A DNA stretch of 64,000 nucleotides from JAZKHE01 sp040385525 (GCA_040385525.1 JAZKHE010000004.1:362513-426512); one strand, 5' to 3'. Positions 7,096 to 16,324 are shown, counted from the first letter of the stretch. Program-made: numbers and translations. The notes: a model not told the origin generated them from the sequence alone.

Positions 7096-8577
7096 CTAAA
7101 AATATTCACATAAATGTGAAGGCAGGATGGAATTAAAATTTTGATTTTCAACAAGATAATCTGCCGCAGCACCATGTTTATAAACAGCAATTATAGCTGC
7201 ATGCCATGGCGAATAGCCTTGCGCCAACAAACCAGTTATTAATCCTGTTAAAACATCGCCACTCCCACCCTTTGCCATAACTGCATTACCCGTTGAATTA
7301 AAATAAATTGGCGCATTTGGAGCAGCAATGGCTGTGTGCGCACCTTTTATAATTACAATGCAATTATATTTTAAAACAAATTGTTTTGTTTTTTCCAAAC
7401 GCTCAAAACTATCAGCGCATTTGCCAATTAAGCGTTCTAACTCTTTTATGTGAGGTGTTAAAATAGTATTTGCTGGTAAAAACGAAAGCCAAGTTTTATT
7501 TTCAGCTAAAAGTGTAATTGCATCAGCATCAATCACCATAGGTATTTTAGCATCTTGAATTAATAACTTTAAAACATTAGCAGTTTGTTTTTCTAAACCT
7601 ATTCCACAACCAATGGCTAAAGCGTTATATTTTTCTAATTTAGGTAATTCTGTTATGTACTCTTCGCTCCCAGCGCCAACACACATGGCTTCTGGTAAAT
7701 TAGCTTGTAGAGCTAAAATTGTATTTGCTGTTGATGCAACAGTAACTAAACCACAACCACTTTTTAATGTTGCGTTTGCACTTAAAACGGCTGCACCTGT
7801 TTTATCGTTACTACCTACAATTAGTAAAGCATGCCCATTGGTGCCTTTGTGCGAAAACTTAGTTTTAATTTTATTTAATTCGTGAATTTCTAAAACATCG
7901 GTATAACAGAATTCGGGTAAGTGATTTTGAAATAAACTTTGATTAAGTTTTATATCTAGTAAAATGAAATTACCTACAAATTGGTAATTTTCTAGAAACA
8001 AAAAAGCGAGTTTTGGAAACTGAAACGACAAAGTAAAATTCGCTTTAAAAACTGTTTGCTTTTGAACTTTTAAAGCATCAGCAAATAAACCACTAGGCAT
8101 ATCTATAGCAACTTTAGTACAATTAATAGTATTTAAAAATGCAATTGTTTCGTGATAAATTCCAGTAATTTCAGTAGTTAATCCTGTTCCTAATAAAGCA
8201 TCAACACAAACTGAATTGGTGAAATTAATTCGCTTTAAATCATTAACATCGTTAACAACAGAAATACAGTTTGGGAAATTTTGTTTTAGTAAATCAAAAT
8301 TTGTTTGGTTATCTGCGCTTCGTTTATCTTCGTTAAAAACAAAAACCTGCACATTAAAATTATTTTTCAGTAGTATTCGTGCAATAGCTAAACCATCGCA
8401 TCCATTATTTCCTTTTCCGCAAAAAATAAAATAATTTTTATTGGGTTCAAAATTGCTAACCAACCAATTACTACAAGCCAATGCAGCACGCTCCATCAAA
8501 TCAATTGACAAGATTGGTTCTTGCTCAATGGTGTGTTTGTCAATAGCACGTATTTGTTCTACAGAAAATATTTTCAT
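7096..8577 (-). CDS. nnr: Bifunctional NAD(P)H-hydrate epimerase / ADP-dependent dehydratase
   Basis: Repairs damaged hydrated NAD(P)H: the N-terminal YjeF_N half (about 1-210) epimerises R- and S-NADHX, and the C-terminal ribokinase-like half (about 230-490) dehydrates S-NADHX using ADP. Visible motifs include FCGKGNNGCDGLAIAR and VDALLGTGL in the first half. The second half has GTNGHALLIVGS, KSGCGLVTVAS, IDADAITLL, LTPHIKELERL and the nucleotide-binding KGGSGDVLTGLI near the C-terminus. Length 493 matches the fused form. It begins four bases after coaE ends, so the two are probably co-transcribed from upstream. Confidence 0.95.
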   Translation of the reverse strand: MKIFSVEQIRAIDKHTIEQEPILSIDLMERAALACSNWLVSNFEPNKNYFIFCGKGNNGCDGLAIARILLKNNFNVQVFVFNEDKRSADNQTNFDLLKQNFPNCISVVNDVNDLKRINFTNSVCVDALLGTGLTTEITGIYHETIAFLNTINCTKVAIDMPSGLFADALKVQKQTVFKANFTLSFQFPKLAFLFLENYQFVGNFILLDIKLNQSLFQNHLPEFCYTDVLEIHELNKIKTKFSHKGTNGHALLIVGSNDKTGAAVLSANATLKSGCGLVTVASTANTILALQANLPEAMCVGAGSEEYITELPKLEKYNALAIGCGIGLEKQTANVLKLLIQDAKIPMVIDADAITLLAENKTWLSFLPANTILTPHIKELERLIGKCADSFERLEKTKQFVLKYNCIVIIKGAHTAIAAPNAPIYFNSTGNAVMAKGGSGDVLTGLITGLLAQGYSPWHAAIIAVYKHGAAADYLVENQNFNSILPSHLCEYF

Positions 8578-8581
8578 TGGT

Positions 8582-9163
8582 TTAACTATGTGCTAATGAT
8601 TCAATTATTTTTAAAACTTGAGGCACAATTAAATCGTTTGGGTTATTGTAAATAACATAATCGCTTTTTGCAATGCGTTGCTCTTCAGTCCATTGATTAT
8701 TTATCCGCGCTAAAACACTTTCTTTGCTTACTTTATCGCGACTCACAACTCGCTCTATTCTTATGTTTTCATCAGCAGAAACGCAAATAACTTTATCGCA
8801 ATCCAAATAACTTCCACTTTCAAAAAGTATAGCTGCTTCTTTAATTGTAAAAGACTTTGTTTTATTTTCAATTATCCAATTGGCATAACGCTCTGCCACT
8901 AATGGATGTAAAATATTGTTTAATAATTTTAATTTTTCCTTATCTACAAAAACAATTTCCGCCAATTTAGCTTTGTCAATTTTGTTTTCGTTTAAAACTG
9001 ATTCTCCAAAAACAGAAACTATTTTTTTAATTACATTATCTTGAAACAAAAGTAATTTCGATTCATCATCTGCAAAAAAAACAGGAATACCCAATTGCAA
9101 AAACACTTTAGCTACAGTGCTTTTACCACTTCCAATTCCGCCTGTTAAGCCTATTTTAAGCAT
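8582..9163 (-). CDS. coaE: Dephospho-CoA kinase
   Basis: Last step of coenzyme A synthesis: phosphorylates the ribose 3'-OH of dephospho-CoA. 193 residues, the usual size. The P-loop GGIGSGKST is at residues 8-16, followed by FFADDESKLLL (acceptor-binding DxD-like region), HPLV and the lid arginines in VVSRDKVSKES. The ATG shares one base with the stop of the YbbR-like gene (TAATG overlap), and nnr starts four bases downstream, so translation of the three genes is likely coupled. Confidence 0.95.
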   Translation of the reverse strand: MLKIGLTGGIGSGKSTVAKVFLQLGIPVFFADDESKLLLFQDNVIKKIVSVFGESVLNENKIDKAKLAEIVFVDKEKLKLLNNILHPLVAERYANWIIENKTKSFTIKEAAILFESGSYLDCDKVICVSADENIRIERVVSRDKVSKESVLARINNQWTEEQRIAKSDYVIYNNPNDLIVPQVLKIIESLAHS

Positions 9164-10167
9164 TACTTTTTTATAACAATGTATTCAACTTTTTGAAACT
9201 CTAATTTCGGATTAATTATGTAATCAGGAATTGTATGCAATTTTAATTTTAGTTTTGAGGAAACATTTTTTTCATCATAATCTGCTTCTACAATAAATTG
9301 CTCTGCTTTAATTTTATTAAACTTACTTAGTGCAACTAAATAAGTAATTTTTACCTTTTCTGGAAAGGTTTTTACTACAATTGAATTATTTGTAGTGATA
9401 ACATTAATAGGCACTTCAACTGATGATTCGGTGTATTTTTCCACAGGTAAATTCACCATAATTTTTTTGGTAGAAAATTCCAAATTATCTAATTCAGAAT
9501 TTAAAGCCAATGGTGCAAACACACGCTGTGCTTTATTCAAATTAGAAAACTGCAAAGGCTCGGTATACAACACATCAATTTTTTCTAAAATAGATGCAGG
9601 TCCTTTTACAACAATTTCAGAAGGAGTCATTACAATTGGTCCGCTCATTTCGTGTTGCTTTTCAAAAGAAAAACTTGCGTTTAAGCGAACAGGTAAAATT
9701 TTAGTTTTCTTTTTATCAAAATAGAAAAACAAAGTATCTGGATAAACCTTTAAAACTTTAGCATTTGCAGCTAATCTAAGCGACAATTCTTTTAACTGAA
9801 AATTGGGCAATATGTAAAAATCTTTATCGTCTTTAGTGTTAATAAGTGGTTTTAAATTTTCGGTATGTATAGCAATTGTGTCTTCTTTTTTATTCCATTT
9901 TAACGAAAGCAAATAAAATCCGGTAGCATTTAGTTCTACTAAAAAATCGCTAGGCAATTTATTTACCAAAACTTTTTCTGTAGGTAAGTTTAAATACTTT
10001 GCTTTAAAATTAGCTACAGTGGTGTAGTTTTTTGAAAGCATAATAACTAACCAAAAAACAAATGCAAGAAATAAACAACCAACAAAAACGCTAATTTTTT
10101 TGTTCCACAAAAAAGATTCTTTGTTGTAGATATTTGCAATAATTGTATTCCAGCTTTTGTTTCGCAT
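9163..10167 (-). CDS. YbbR/CdaR-like domain protein
   Basis: 334 residues with a single N-terminal membrane segment (about 28-48, VFVGCLFLAFVFWLVIML), followed by an extracytoplasmic region made of YbbR-type beta repeats (for example AKVLKVYPDTLFFYFDKKKTK, the ASFSFEKQHEMSGPIVMTPSEI unit and KTFPEKVKITYLVAL). In Firmicutes a YbbR protein (CdaR) regulates the diadenylate cyclase CdaA; no cdaA is in this window, so regulation of c-di-AMP here is only a possibility. Neighbours coaE and yajC are a usual Bacteroidota arrangement. A terminator-like hairpin lies just upstream, within 40 bases of the ATG. Confidence 0.85.
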   Translation of the reverse strand: MRNKSWNTIIANIYNKESFLWNKKISVFVGCLFLAFVFWLVIMLSKNYTTVANFKAKYLNLPTEKVLVNKLPSDFLVELNATGFYLLSLKWNKKEDTIAIHTENLKPLINTKDDKDFYILPNFQLKELSLRLAANAKVLKVYPDTLFFYFDKKKTKILPVRLNASFSFEKQHEMSGPIVMTPSEIVVKGPASILEKIDVLYTEPLQFSNLNKAQRVFAPLALNSELDNLEFSTKKIMVNLPVEKYTESSVEVPINVITTNNSIVVKTFPEKVKITYLVALSKFNKIKAEQFIVEADYDEKNVSSKLKLKLHTIPDYIINPKLEFQKVEYIVIKK

Positions 10168-10179
10168 AGTGTAAAAATA

Positions 10180-10207
10180 AAAAATCCCTCGATACTGAGG
10201 GATTTTT
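10180..10207 (-). terminator. Hairpin between yajC and the YbbR-like gene
   Basis: aaaaatccctc (10180-10190), 6-base loop, gagggattttt (10197-10207): an 11-bp perfect stem with T-runs on both strands. It would end or attenuate transcription from the yajC group. The YbbR-like start lies only 12 bases beyond it with no clear promoter box between, so read-through probably feeds the ybbR-coaE-nnr genes. Confidence 0.75.
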
Positions 10208-10225
10208 ATTTAAAATTTTATTTAA

Positions 10226-10561
10226 TTATGCTTTTTTAGTTTCGTTTAGCGTTTGAGTATTCTCTAAAGAAACAGCAGATTTTAAAATTTTTAATTTTCC
10301 GCCACCTTCTACTTCAATAATAAAAGTAGTATCGTTAACATCAACAATACGTCCGAAAACGCCACCAATAGTAATTACTTTATCGCCTTTTTGAATTGAA
10401 GCATGAAACTTTTTTTGATCTTTTGCTTTTTTAAGTTGCGGACGAATCATAAAAAAGTAAAATACTACGATAATTAAAATTATTGGTAAAAAGTCCATAA
10501 TACTTGCTCCTTTTTTACCAGTTGGAGAAGACATCAATAAAATGTTTAAAATTGTGTTCAT
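10226..10561 (-). CDS. yajC: Preprotein translocase subunit YajC
   Basis: 111 residues. A single membrane helix (about 24-41, FLPIILIIVVFYFFMIRPQ) is followed by the hallmark RPQLKKAKDQKKF basic stretch and a small beta domain with GDKVITIGGVFGRIVDV. YajC associates with SecDF at the Sec translocon. It lies between a DUF1573 lipoprotein gene (35 bases upstream) and a terminator, so it is the last gene of a nusB-DUF1573-yajC group. Confidence 0.95.
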   Translation of the reverse strand: MNTILNILLMSSPTGKKGASIMDFLPIILIIVVFYFFMIRPQLKKAKDQKKFHASIQKGDKVITIGGVFGRIVDVNDTTFIIEVEGGGKLKILKSAVSLENTQTLNETKKA

Positions 10562-10596
10562 TGTTTGTATTTAGATTAATTAATAAACTTGTTAAA

Positions 10597-11073
10597 TTAT
10601 TTTTTTACTTCTGCTGGCGAAACTTCTCCCATAATGGTTAAAATTTTAGTCGATGGCTCGCAATTGGTTAGCAAAGTTACTGTTTTATTTTGTTTTCCTG
10701 TTTTTCCTGCGCTATCAAAGCTAACGTCTATCACACCATCTTCGCCTGGTGCAATTGGTTTAGTTGGATAATTTGGTACTGTGCAACCACAGCTTCCTTT
10801 TGCGTCGGTAATAATCAAATCTGACTTACCGCTGTTTTTAAACTTAAAAGAATAAGCTACTTTTTCGCCTTCTTTAATCTTACCAAAATCGTGTGTTTCT
10901 TTTTCAAACTCTACAACTGGCAAATCTTCTTTATTAACAGCTGTTGCTGAAGAACCATTTTTTACAATATCTGTATCTAAATCAGTTCCTTCTTTTTTTG
11001 TTTCGTTGCAAGCTGTAAATACCAATGCAATACTTGTTATTGCAATAAGAGATTTAAGTTTTAGTGATTTCAT
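10597..11073 (-). CDS. DUF1573 lipoprotein
   Basis: 158 residues. An N-terminal signal ends in a lipobox (VFTAC, Cys21), followed by a linker and one DUF1573 immunoglobulin-like domain (about 48-155) with the typical FEKETHDFGKIKEGEKVAYSF, an SDLIITDAKGSCGCTVP block and the PIAPGEDGVIDVSFDS block. The CGC pair is a family hallmark. Family members are exported and of unknown role. It sits 30 bases downstream of nusB. The lipobox implies processing by Lsp and, later, by Lnt. Confidence 0.9.
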   Translation of the reverse strand: MKSLKLKSLIAITSIALVFTACNETKKEGTDLDTDIVKNGSSATAVNKEDLPVVEFEKETHDFGKIKEGEKVAYSFKFKNSGKSDLIITDAKGSCGCTVPNYPTKPIAPGEDGVIDVSFDSAGKTGKQNKTVTLLTNCEPSTKILTIMGEVSPAEVKK

Positions 11074-11103
11074 TTTACTATTGATTTTTATGTTTTTAAA
11101 AAA

Positions 11104-12048
11104 TTATTCTAACAAACCTCTACCGGTTTTTTTAATCTTATTTTCTTTTTTGTAGTCGGCAATTATTTTATCTAAAATACCATTTATAAACTGTTTACTT
11201 TTTGGCGTGCTATACGATTTAGAAATTTCGATATACTCGTTTAAAGTAACTTTTACAGGAATTGTAGGGAAAGATAAAACTTCTGCCAAAGCCATTTTCA
11301 TTAATAAAACATCCATCATTGCAATTCTATCAAACTCCCAATTTTTTGTTTTTTCGGCAATAATTGGATCAAAATCGTTTTCGTAAAAAATGGTTTGTTT
11401 AAATAATTCAATTGCAAATTGCTTATCATCTTCTTCGTCTTTAAACAATGGAAGAAGCGTTATAGACTCATCTTTTTCTGTAATTTGTTTTATTGTTTTT
11501 TGAACCATTGCATCAGCTAACTCAAAATCATCTGCCCAATAAATGCTATCTTCTTCAAAAAAGAAGGATAGTGGTTCAAAATCTGTAATTATTTTTTTAA
11601 AAATATTCATTACAAACTCTTTGTCTTCTGCAAAAGAATTTACAGAATTCATCATGTATTTTTCAAACTCCTCTGAAGATTTAATAGTTTGGTACAATTT
11701 TTTTGTTAAGTCTGATTGATCGTTCCAATTAATTTTACTGGCTTTGCAAGCGCTTTGTAAACTTGGAGAATTTTCAATCATTTGAATTACTTTATTATTT
11801 AACAACTTTTCGTTGGGTTGTAAATCTTCTTTGGTTGGAAGTTTTTTTAAACGTGCTTCGTCTAATATTTTTTTAGCAGCACGCGTAATTTCTGGAATAA
11901 CAGAAAGGTAATACAAATACAAATCGTACACCTTATCTATACTAACTAATAATTCTTTTTCGCCCTTTTTGAAGTCGGTATTTCCTGATTGAAAATACGC
12001 ATAAAGAACTTGCATTATTTTAACTCTTAAATGGCGTCTGTTGAACAT
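11104..12048 (-). CDS. nusB: Transcription antitermination factor NusB (long form)
   Basis: NusB binds boxA RNA with NusE during rRNA antitermination. The start MFNRRHLRVKIMQVLYAYFQ is the conserved RNA-binding first helix, and the C-terminal part has EFDRIAMMDVLLMKMALAEVL, PVKVTLNEYIEISKSYSTPKS and FINGILDKI, all typical. At 314 residues it is about twice the proteobacterial length because of a helical insert (about 45-200), which is usual for Bacteroidota NusB. First gene of a group with the DUF1573 gene and yajC downstream. Confidence 0.93.
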   Translation of the reverse strand: MFNRRHLRVKIMQVLYAYFQSGNTDFKKGEKELLVSIDKVYDLYLYYLSVIPEITRAAKKILDEARLKKLPTKEDLQPNEKLLNNKVIQMIENSPSLQSACKASKINWNDQSDLTKKLYQTIKSSEEFEKYMMNSVNSFAEDKEFVMNIFKKIITDFEPLSFFFEEDSIYWADDFELADAMVQKTIKQITEKDESITLLPLFKDEEDDKQFAIELFKQTIFYENDFDPIIAEKTKNWEFDRIAMMDVLLMKMALAEVLSFPTIPVKVTLNEYIEISKSYSTPKSKQFINGILDKIIADYKKENKIKKTGRGLLE

Positions 12049-12100
12049 ATGTTTTTTGAAAAGAACTAATTACATTTTACTAAAAATAAAATTAAGCTAA

Positions 12101-13195
12101 CTAGTAGCTTAATTTTATTCTTCCAACTTCTAATATTCGTTTTTCTGCAACTAATTTTGCGGCAGAAATTGTTGTTTTATTTTCTTTTTTTGCTGTTTTA
12201 AAAATCTCTAAAGTAGTATCGTAAATGCGTGTTGCTTGAGACAATGCGTGCTCACGATTAGTTCCTTGCAATTCTGAATAAACATTAATTAAACCACCTG
12301 CATTAATTAAAAAATCAGGCGCCCATAATATTCCTTTTTCTAACAACATTTTTCCGTGCGTATCTTCTTCAGCCAACTGATTATTAGCTGCGCCAGCAAC
12401 TATAGAACATTTTAAACGGGTAATTGTATCAGTATTTAAAGTTGCTCCTAATGCACATGGCGCATAAATATCAATATCTAAATCGTAAATACCATCGCCA
12501 CTTACTATTGTTACTTTATGTTCTTTAGCAATTGCGCTAACTCTCTCTTCGTTAATATCGGTAATAGAAACTATAGCACCTTCTTTAACTAAATGTTTAA
12601 CCAAGTTTTCGCCAACATGACCAATACCTTGTACTAAAACTTTTTTGCCAGATAAACTATCGTTGCCCCACATTTCTTTTGCGCTGGCTTTCATGCCCAT
12701 GTAAACGCCATAAGCAGTTACTGGAGAAGGATCGCCTGAACCACCCATAGATTCTGGAATACCTGTAACATGGTCTGTTTCCATTTTTACATATTCCATG
12801 TCTTTTGTTCCAATACCAACATCTTCTGCAGTAATGTATTTACCTCCTAAACTATCAACAAAACGACCAAAACGACGCATTAAAGCTTCACTTTTTTGAG
12901 TTTTAGAATCACCAATTATAACTGCTTTTCCGCCACCTAAATTAAGCCCTGAAATTGCTGCTTTATATGTCATACCACGAGATAAACGCAAAACATCGTT
13001 TAAGGCTTCCATTTCGTTATTGTATTTCCACATTCTAGTGCCACCTAAAGCAGGACCAAGTGTTGTGTTGTGCACAGCTATAATAGCTTTTAAGCCGGTT
13101 TCATTATCATTACAAAATAAAATTTGCTCGTGATTGTGAATACTCATTTGTTGAATAACCGGGTTTTCCATTGCTTTAAGTTCTTTTACTTCCAT
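12101..13195 (-). CDS. Leucine/Glu/Phe/Val-type amino-acid dehydrogenase
   Basis: NAD-dependent oxidative deaminase of the Glu/Leu/Phe/Val dehydrogenase family, 364 residues, the size of leucine dehydrogenase rather than glutamate dehydrogenase. Substrate-domain motifs LGPALGGTRMW, MTYKAAISGLNLGGGKAVI (two key lysines) and YITAEDVG are present, then GSGDPSPVTAYGV and the Rossmann motif VQGIGHVGENLV with acidic TDIN, then APCALGATLN and VAGAANNQL. An internal ATG nine codons in (MENPVIQQM) is an alternative start. It lies 52 bases upstream of nusB and is divergent from the ABC transporter. Likely branched-chain amino-acid catabolism; exact substrate not provable here. Confidence 0.9.
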   Translation of the reverse strand: MEVKELKAMENPVIQQMSIHNHEQILFCNDNETGLKAIIAVHNTTLGPALGGTRMWKYNNEMEALNDVLRLSRGMTYKAAISGLNLGGGKAVIIGDSKTQKSEALMRRFGRFVDSLGGKYITAEDVGIGTKDMEYVKMETDHVTGIPESMGGSGDPSPVTAYGVYMGMKASAKEMWGNDSLSGKKVLVQGIGHVGENLVKHLVKEGAIVSITDINEERVSAIAKEHKVTIVSGDGIYDLDIDIYAPCALGATLNTDTITRLKCSIVAGAANNQLAEEDTHGKMLLEKGILWAPDFLINAGGLINVYSELQGTNREHALSQATRIYDTTLEIFKTAKKENKTTISAAKLVAEKRILEVGRIKLSY

Positions 13196-13360
13196 AAACT
13201 ACTTTTTTGCGTTACTAAACTAAAACTACTCCATAATAATCAATTTGCGTAATTTAGCAGCGAATTAACTTTTTTGGATTGGCAAAATTACTGATTTTTT
13301 TCAAGTCGCCAAATACAACAATTTTGATTAAACAGGGTTTATCTACAAATTACTATACTA

Positions 13361-15166
13361 TTGAAGTCGCTCGCATACGTTAACCAGTTTTTTATTAAGT
13401 ACAAATGGCGTTTGCTATTGGGTATTGTTTTTATTACAGTATCTAACCTTTTTGCCATTTATCCCGCTCAAATTACACGTTTCACCATAGATTACGTAAG
13501 TTCTTCGTATCAAAAATACAGTATTGTTAAAGATACAAATCTTAAAGATTTGCTGTTTTCGTCGTACTCAAAAGTTTTTTTGTTTTTTTTCCTAATTATT
13601 ATCGTTTCAACGCTTTTAAAAGGACTTTTTATGTTTTTTATGCGTCAAACTATCATCATTATGTCGCGTTTAATTGAATTTGACATGAAAAATGAAGTTT
13701 TTAAAAAATACCAAGCATTGGATTTACCTTTTTACAGAAAAAATAATACTGGCGATTTAATGGCGCGAATAAGCGAAGATGTAAGTCAAGTAAGAATGTA
13801 TACTGGGCCAGCCATTATGTATAGCATAAACTTAATTGTGTTGTTTATTTTGGTAATAGCGGCAATGGTTAATATTAGCCCTATTTTAACTTTTTATGTG
13901 CTGTTACCCTTACCATTTCTATCGTTTGGTGTGTATTATGTAAGTAATAAAATTAATGCAAAAAGTAAACTAATACAAAAACAGGTTTCAACATTATCCA
14001 CTTTTGTGCAAGAGGCATTTTCTGGAATTAGAGTAATTAAAGCCTTTAACAGAGAAGCACATTCGGTTAACGAACTAAAAAACGAATCAGAAAAATACAA
14101 AGAATTAAGTTTGAGTTTAGTTAGAACAGATGCTTTGTTTCAGCCTGTAATTACTTTGTTAATTGGGCTTAGTTCCATTTTTACAATTTATGTTGGCGGG
14201 CTCGAAGCAATAAAAGGAAACATTACTTTAGGTAATATTGCAGAATTTGTAATTTATGTAAACATGTTGGTTTGGCCTGTAACAGCAATTGGTTGGGTAA
14301 GTTCAATTATTCAAAAAGCAGCAGCATCGCAAACTCGAATTAATGAGTTTTTAGATACAAAATCATCTATACAAAACGACACAAGTATAAACACAATTGT
14401 TAATGGGAAAATAGAATTTAAAAATGTAAGTTTTACTTATCCCGACTCAAGAATTGTAGCTTTAAAAAATGTTTCGTTTATTATTAACAAAGGCGAAACA
14501 CTTGCTGTAATTGGAAAAACAGGCTCTGGTAAATCTACCATTGCAGCACTAGTTTGTGGTTTGTATTCTAATTTTGAAGGCGAAATTTTAATTGATGACA
14601 AACCAATAAAACAACAAAATATTTACGATTTAAGAAAACAAATTGGTTATGTTCCGCAAGATGTTTTTTTATTTTCTGACTCTATAAAAAACAACATTGC
14701 TTTTGGTTTTGAAGACGCTAAAATAAATTTGAATACCGAAAAAATAATTCAAGCGGCAAAAGATGCTTGCGTTTACGAAAACATAATTGCCTTTGCTGAT
14801 GGCTTTGATACCAAAATTGGAGAACGTGGCGTTACTTTATCGGGCGGACAAAAACAAAGATTATCCATTGCGAGAGCCATAATTAAAAATCCGGAATTAC
14901 TTATTTTTGATGATTGTCTGTCGGCAGTTGATACCGAAACAGAATCGAAAATATTAAAAAACTTAAAACACATAATGAAAGGTAAAACATCTATTTTAAT
15001 TAGTCATAGAGTTTCAACCGTTAAAAATGCAACCAATATTATTGTTATAGAAGATGGTGAAATTGTAGAAAAAGGAAGTCATGCAAAACTGACAGAAAAC
15101 AAAGGTGTTTACTATAACTTGTACCAAAGTCAGCTTTTAAAAAATGAATTTGAAACAATTAATTAG
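13361..15166 (+). CDS. ABC exporter, fused membrane and ATPase domains
   Basis: 601 residues: six membrane helices (about 1-320) then the ATPase domain (about 345-590) with Walker A GKTGSGKST, Q-loop IGYVPQDVFLFSD, signature LSGGQKQRLS, Walker B LLIFDDCLSAVD and H-loop ILISHR. Half-transporter of the multidrug/lipid exporter type. The start is TTG at 13361, chosen because the frame has no ATG before the fourth helix region and MKSLAYVNQFFIKYKWRLL is the usual N-terminus of this family. Walker B is followed by Asp rather than the canonical catalytic Glu. It is divergent from the leucine dehydrogenase. Substrate unknown. Confidence 0.92.
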   Translation: MKSLAYVNQFFIKYKWRLLLGIVFITVSNLFAIYPAQITRFTIDYVSSSYQKYSIVKDTNLKDLLFSSYSKVFLFFFLIIIVSTLLKGLFMFFMRQTIIIMSRLIEFDMKNEVFKKYQALDLPFYRKNNTGDLMARISEDVSQVRMYTGPAIMYSINLIVLFILVIAAMVNISPILTFYVLLPLPFLSFGVYYVSNKINAKSKLIQKQVSTLSTFVQEAFSGIRVIKAFNREAHSVNELKNESEKYKELSLSLVRTDALFQPVITLLIGLSSIFTIYVGGLEAIKGNITLGNIAEFVIYVNMLVWPVTAIGWVSSIIQKAAASQTRINEFLDTKSSIQNDTSINTIVNGKIEFKNVSFTYPDSRIVALKNVSFIINKGETLAVIGKTGSGKSTIAALVCGLYSNFEGEILIDDKPIKQQNIYDLRKQIGYVPQDVFLFSDSIKNNIAFGFEDAKINLNTEKIIQAAKDACVYENIIAFADGFDTKIGERGVTLSGGQKQRLSIARAIIKNPELLIFDDCLSAVDTETESKILKNLKHIMKGKTSILISHRVSTVKNATNIIVIEDGEIVEKGSHAKLTENKGVYYNLYQSQLLKNEFETIN

Positions 15167-15174
15167 CAAAAAAC

Positions 15175-15203
15175 TTGTTTTTTACATTATTTTTATAAAT
15201 TTG
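15175..15203 (+). promoter_or_regulatory. Promoter of the PUR-family gene
   Basis: TTG at 15175-15177, 18-base spacer, then TAAATTTG at 15196-15203: both the -33 and -7 boxes of the Bacteroidota primary promoter. The ATG is at 15251, giving a leader of about 40 bases. Confidence 0.65.
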
Positions 15204-15250
15204 TCGCATATAAATTAGATTTTAATAGACTGACTTACAAACAAACTATT

Positions 15251-15586
15251 ATGGAAGGCAACGAGAACAGAGAAAAAGACGAAATTTTTGCAAAAGTAGT
15301 TAGAGCTGGAAAGAGAACTTATTTTTTTGATGTAAAAACTACAAAAGGAAACGAGTATTACATTACAGTTACTGAAAGCAAAAAAAGATTTACTGATGAT
15401 GGTAAGTTTGTTTACGAAAAACATAAATTGTTTTTATACAAAGAAGACTTTGACAAATTTATGGACAGTTTAAACGAAGCTGTAGATTTTGTAAAAAAAG
15501 AACAACCATACACTCCGCCAGCAGATTCTAATTCAGGAGACACCAACAAATTCTCGAATGTAAATTTTGATGATTTAGATAAATAA
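15251..15586 (+). CDS. PUR-family (DUF3276) DNA/RNA-binding protein
   Basis: 111 residues. The region 10-80 (EIFAKVVRAGKRTYFFDVK, then NEYYITVTESKKRF, then KHKLFLYKEDFDKFMDSL) is the bacterial PUR-alpha-like domain, a whirly-type fold that binds single-stranded nucleic acid. The C-terminal tail is acidic and low complexity, ending DDLDK. It has its own strong promoter and an intrinsic terminator, so it is a monocistronic, probably well-expressed gene. Its cellular target in Bacteroidota is not established. Confidence 0.9.
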   Translation: MEGNENREKDEIFAKVVRAGKRTYFFDVKTTKGNEYYITVTESKKRFTDDGKFVYEKHKLFLYKEDFDKFMDSLNEAVDFVKKEQPYTPPADSNSGDTNKFSNVNFDDLDK

Positions 15587-15600
15587 AATTTAGTACTAAA

Positions 15601-15634
15601 AAAACAAAAGCCCCGAGTTCGGGGCTTTTGTTTT
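15601..15634 (+). terminator. Intrinsic terminator of the PUR-family gene
   Basis: aaaacaaaagcccc (15601-15614), loop gagttc, ggggcttttgtttt (15621-15634): a 14-bp perfect stem followed by more T's, starting 14 bases after the stop codon. Confidence 0.9.
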
Positions 15635-15660
15635 TTATGGTATATTTAATAAAAAATACA

Positions 15661-16284
15661 ATGCCTACTTTTCAAGAAATAAAAAAGCACTTAGCGAAAG
15701 ATAAAACCTTAAAAAAAATTATTGCAAAAACTGATATTAGTTGGGATACTAAAGCACAAACTGATATTTATTTTGAATTGCTAAAAGCAATTACATTTCA
15801 ACAACTTTCTACCAAAGCAGCGCAAACCATTTGGAATCGATTTTTAGAATTGTTTTCACAAAGCTATCCTGAAGCAAAATTGCTATTAAAAATGAGCGAC
15901 GAAAAACTTCGCACAGCAGGTATTAGTAAACAAAAAGCAGGCTATTTAAAAAACATTGCAGCCTTTAGCATAAATAAAACTTTGGAGTATAAAAGTATTA
16001 AAAAATTAAGCGATGATGAACTCATCAACTACCTAAGCGAAATAAAAGGCGTTGGCAAATGGACAGCAGAAATGATATTAATGTTTTCTTTAAAACGAAC
16101 TAATGTTTTACCTCTTGACGATTTAGGAATACAACAAGCCATAAAAAAAGCTTACAACTTAACTTACACCAACAAAAAAGATATGTATGCAAAAATGCTA
16201 CAAACAGCCCAAAATTGGCAACCCTACAGAAGCATTGCTTGTTTGTATTTGTGGCGCTTTAAAGACGATAAAAGCACTAAATAA
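15661..16284 (+). CDS. DNA-3-methyladenine glycosylase 2 family protein (AlkA-like)
   Basis: Base-excision repair glycosylase of the HhH-GPD superfamily. 207 residues from ATG 15661; earlier in-frame TTG 15628 and ATG 15637 fall in or right after the terminator, and the family usually begins M-x-T-F-x-E. The helix-hairpin-helix GVGKWTAEMILMFSL is followed by LPLDDLG, whose Asp is the probable catalytic residue. The start of the domain (QQLSTKAAQTIW) and KQKAGYLKNIA are also typical. No iron-sulfur cluster cysteines, consistent with AlkA rather than Nth/MutY. Substrate range not deducible. Confidence 0.9.
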   Translation: MPTFQEIKKHLAKDKTLKKIIAKTDISWDTKAQTDIYFELLKAITFQQLSTKAAQTIWNRFLELFSQSYPEAKLLLKMSDEKLRTAGISKQKAGYLKNIAAFSINKTLEYKSIKKLSDDELINYLSEIKGVGKWTAEMILMFSLKRTNVLPLDDLGIQQAIKKAYNLTYTNKKDMYAKMLQTAQNWQPYRSIACLYLWRFKDDKSTK

Positions 16285-16324
16285 GGCGTTAAAAAATAAA
16301 GAACAAGTGAAACCTAAAATTTGG

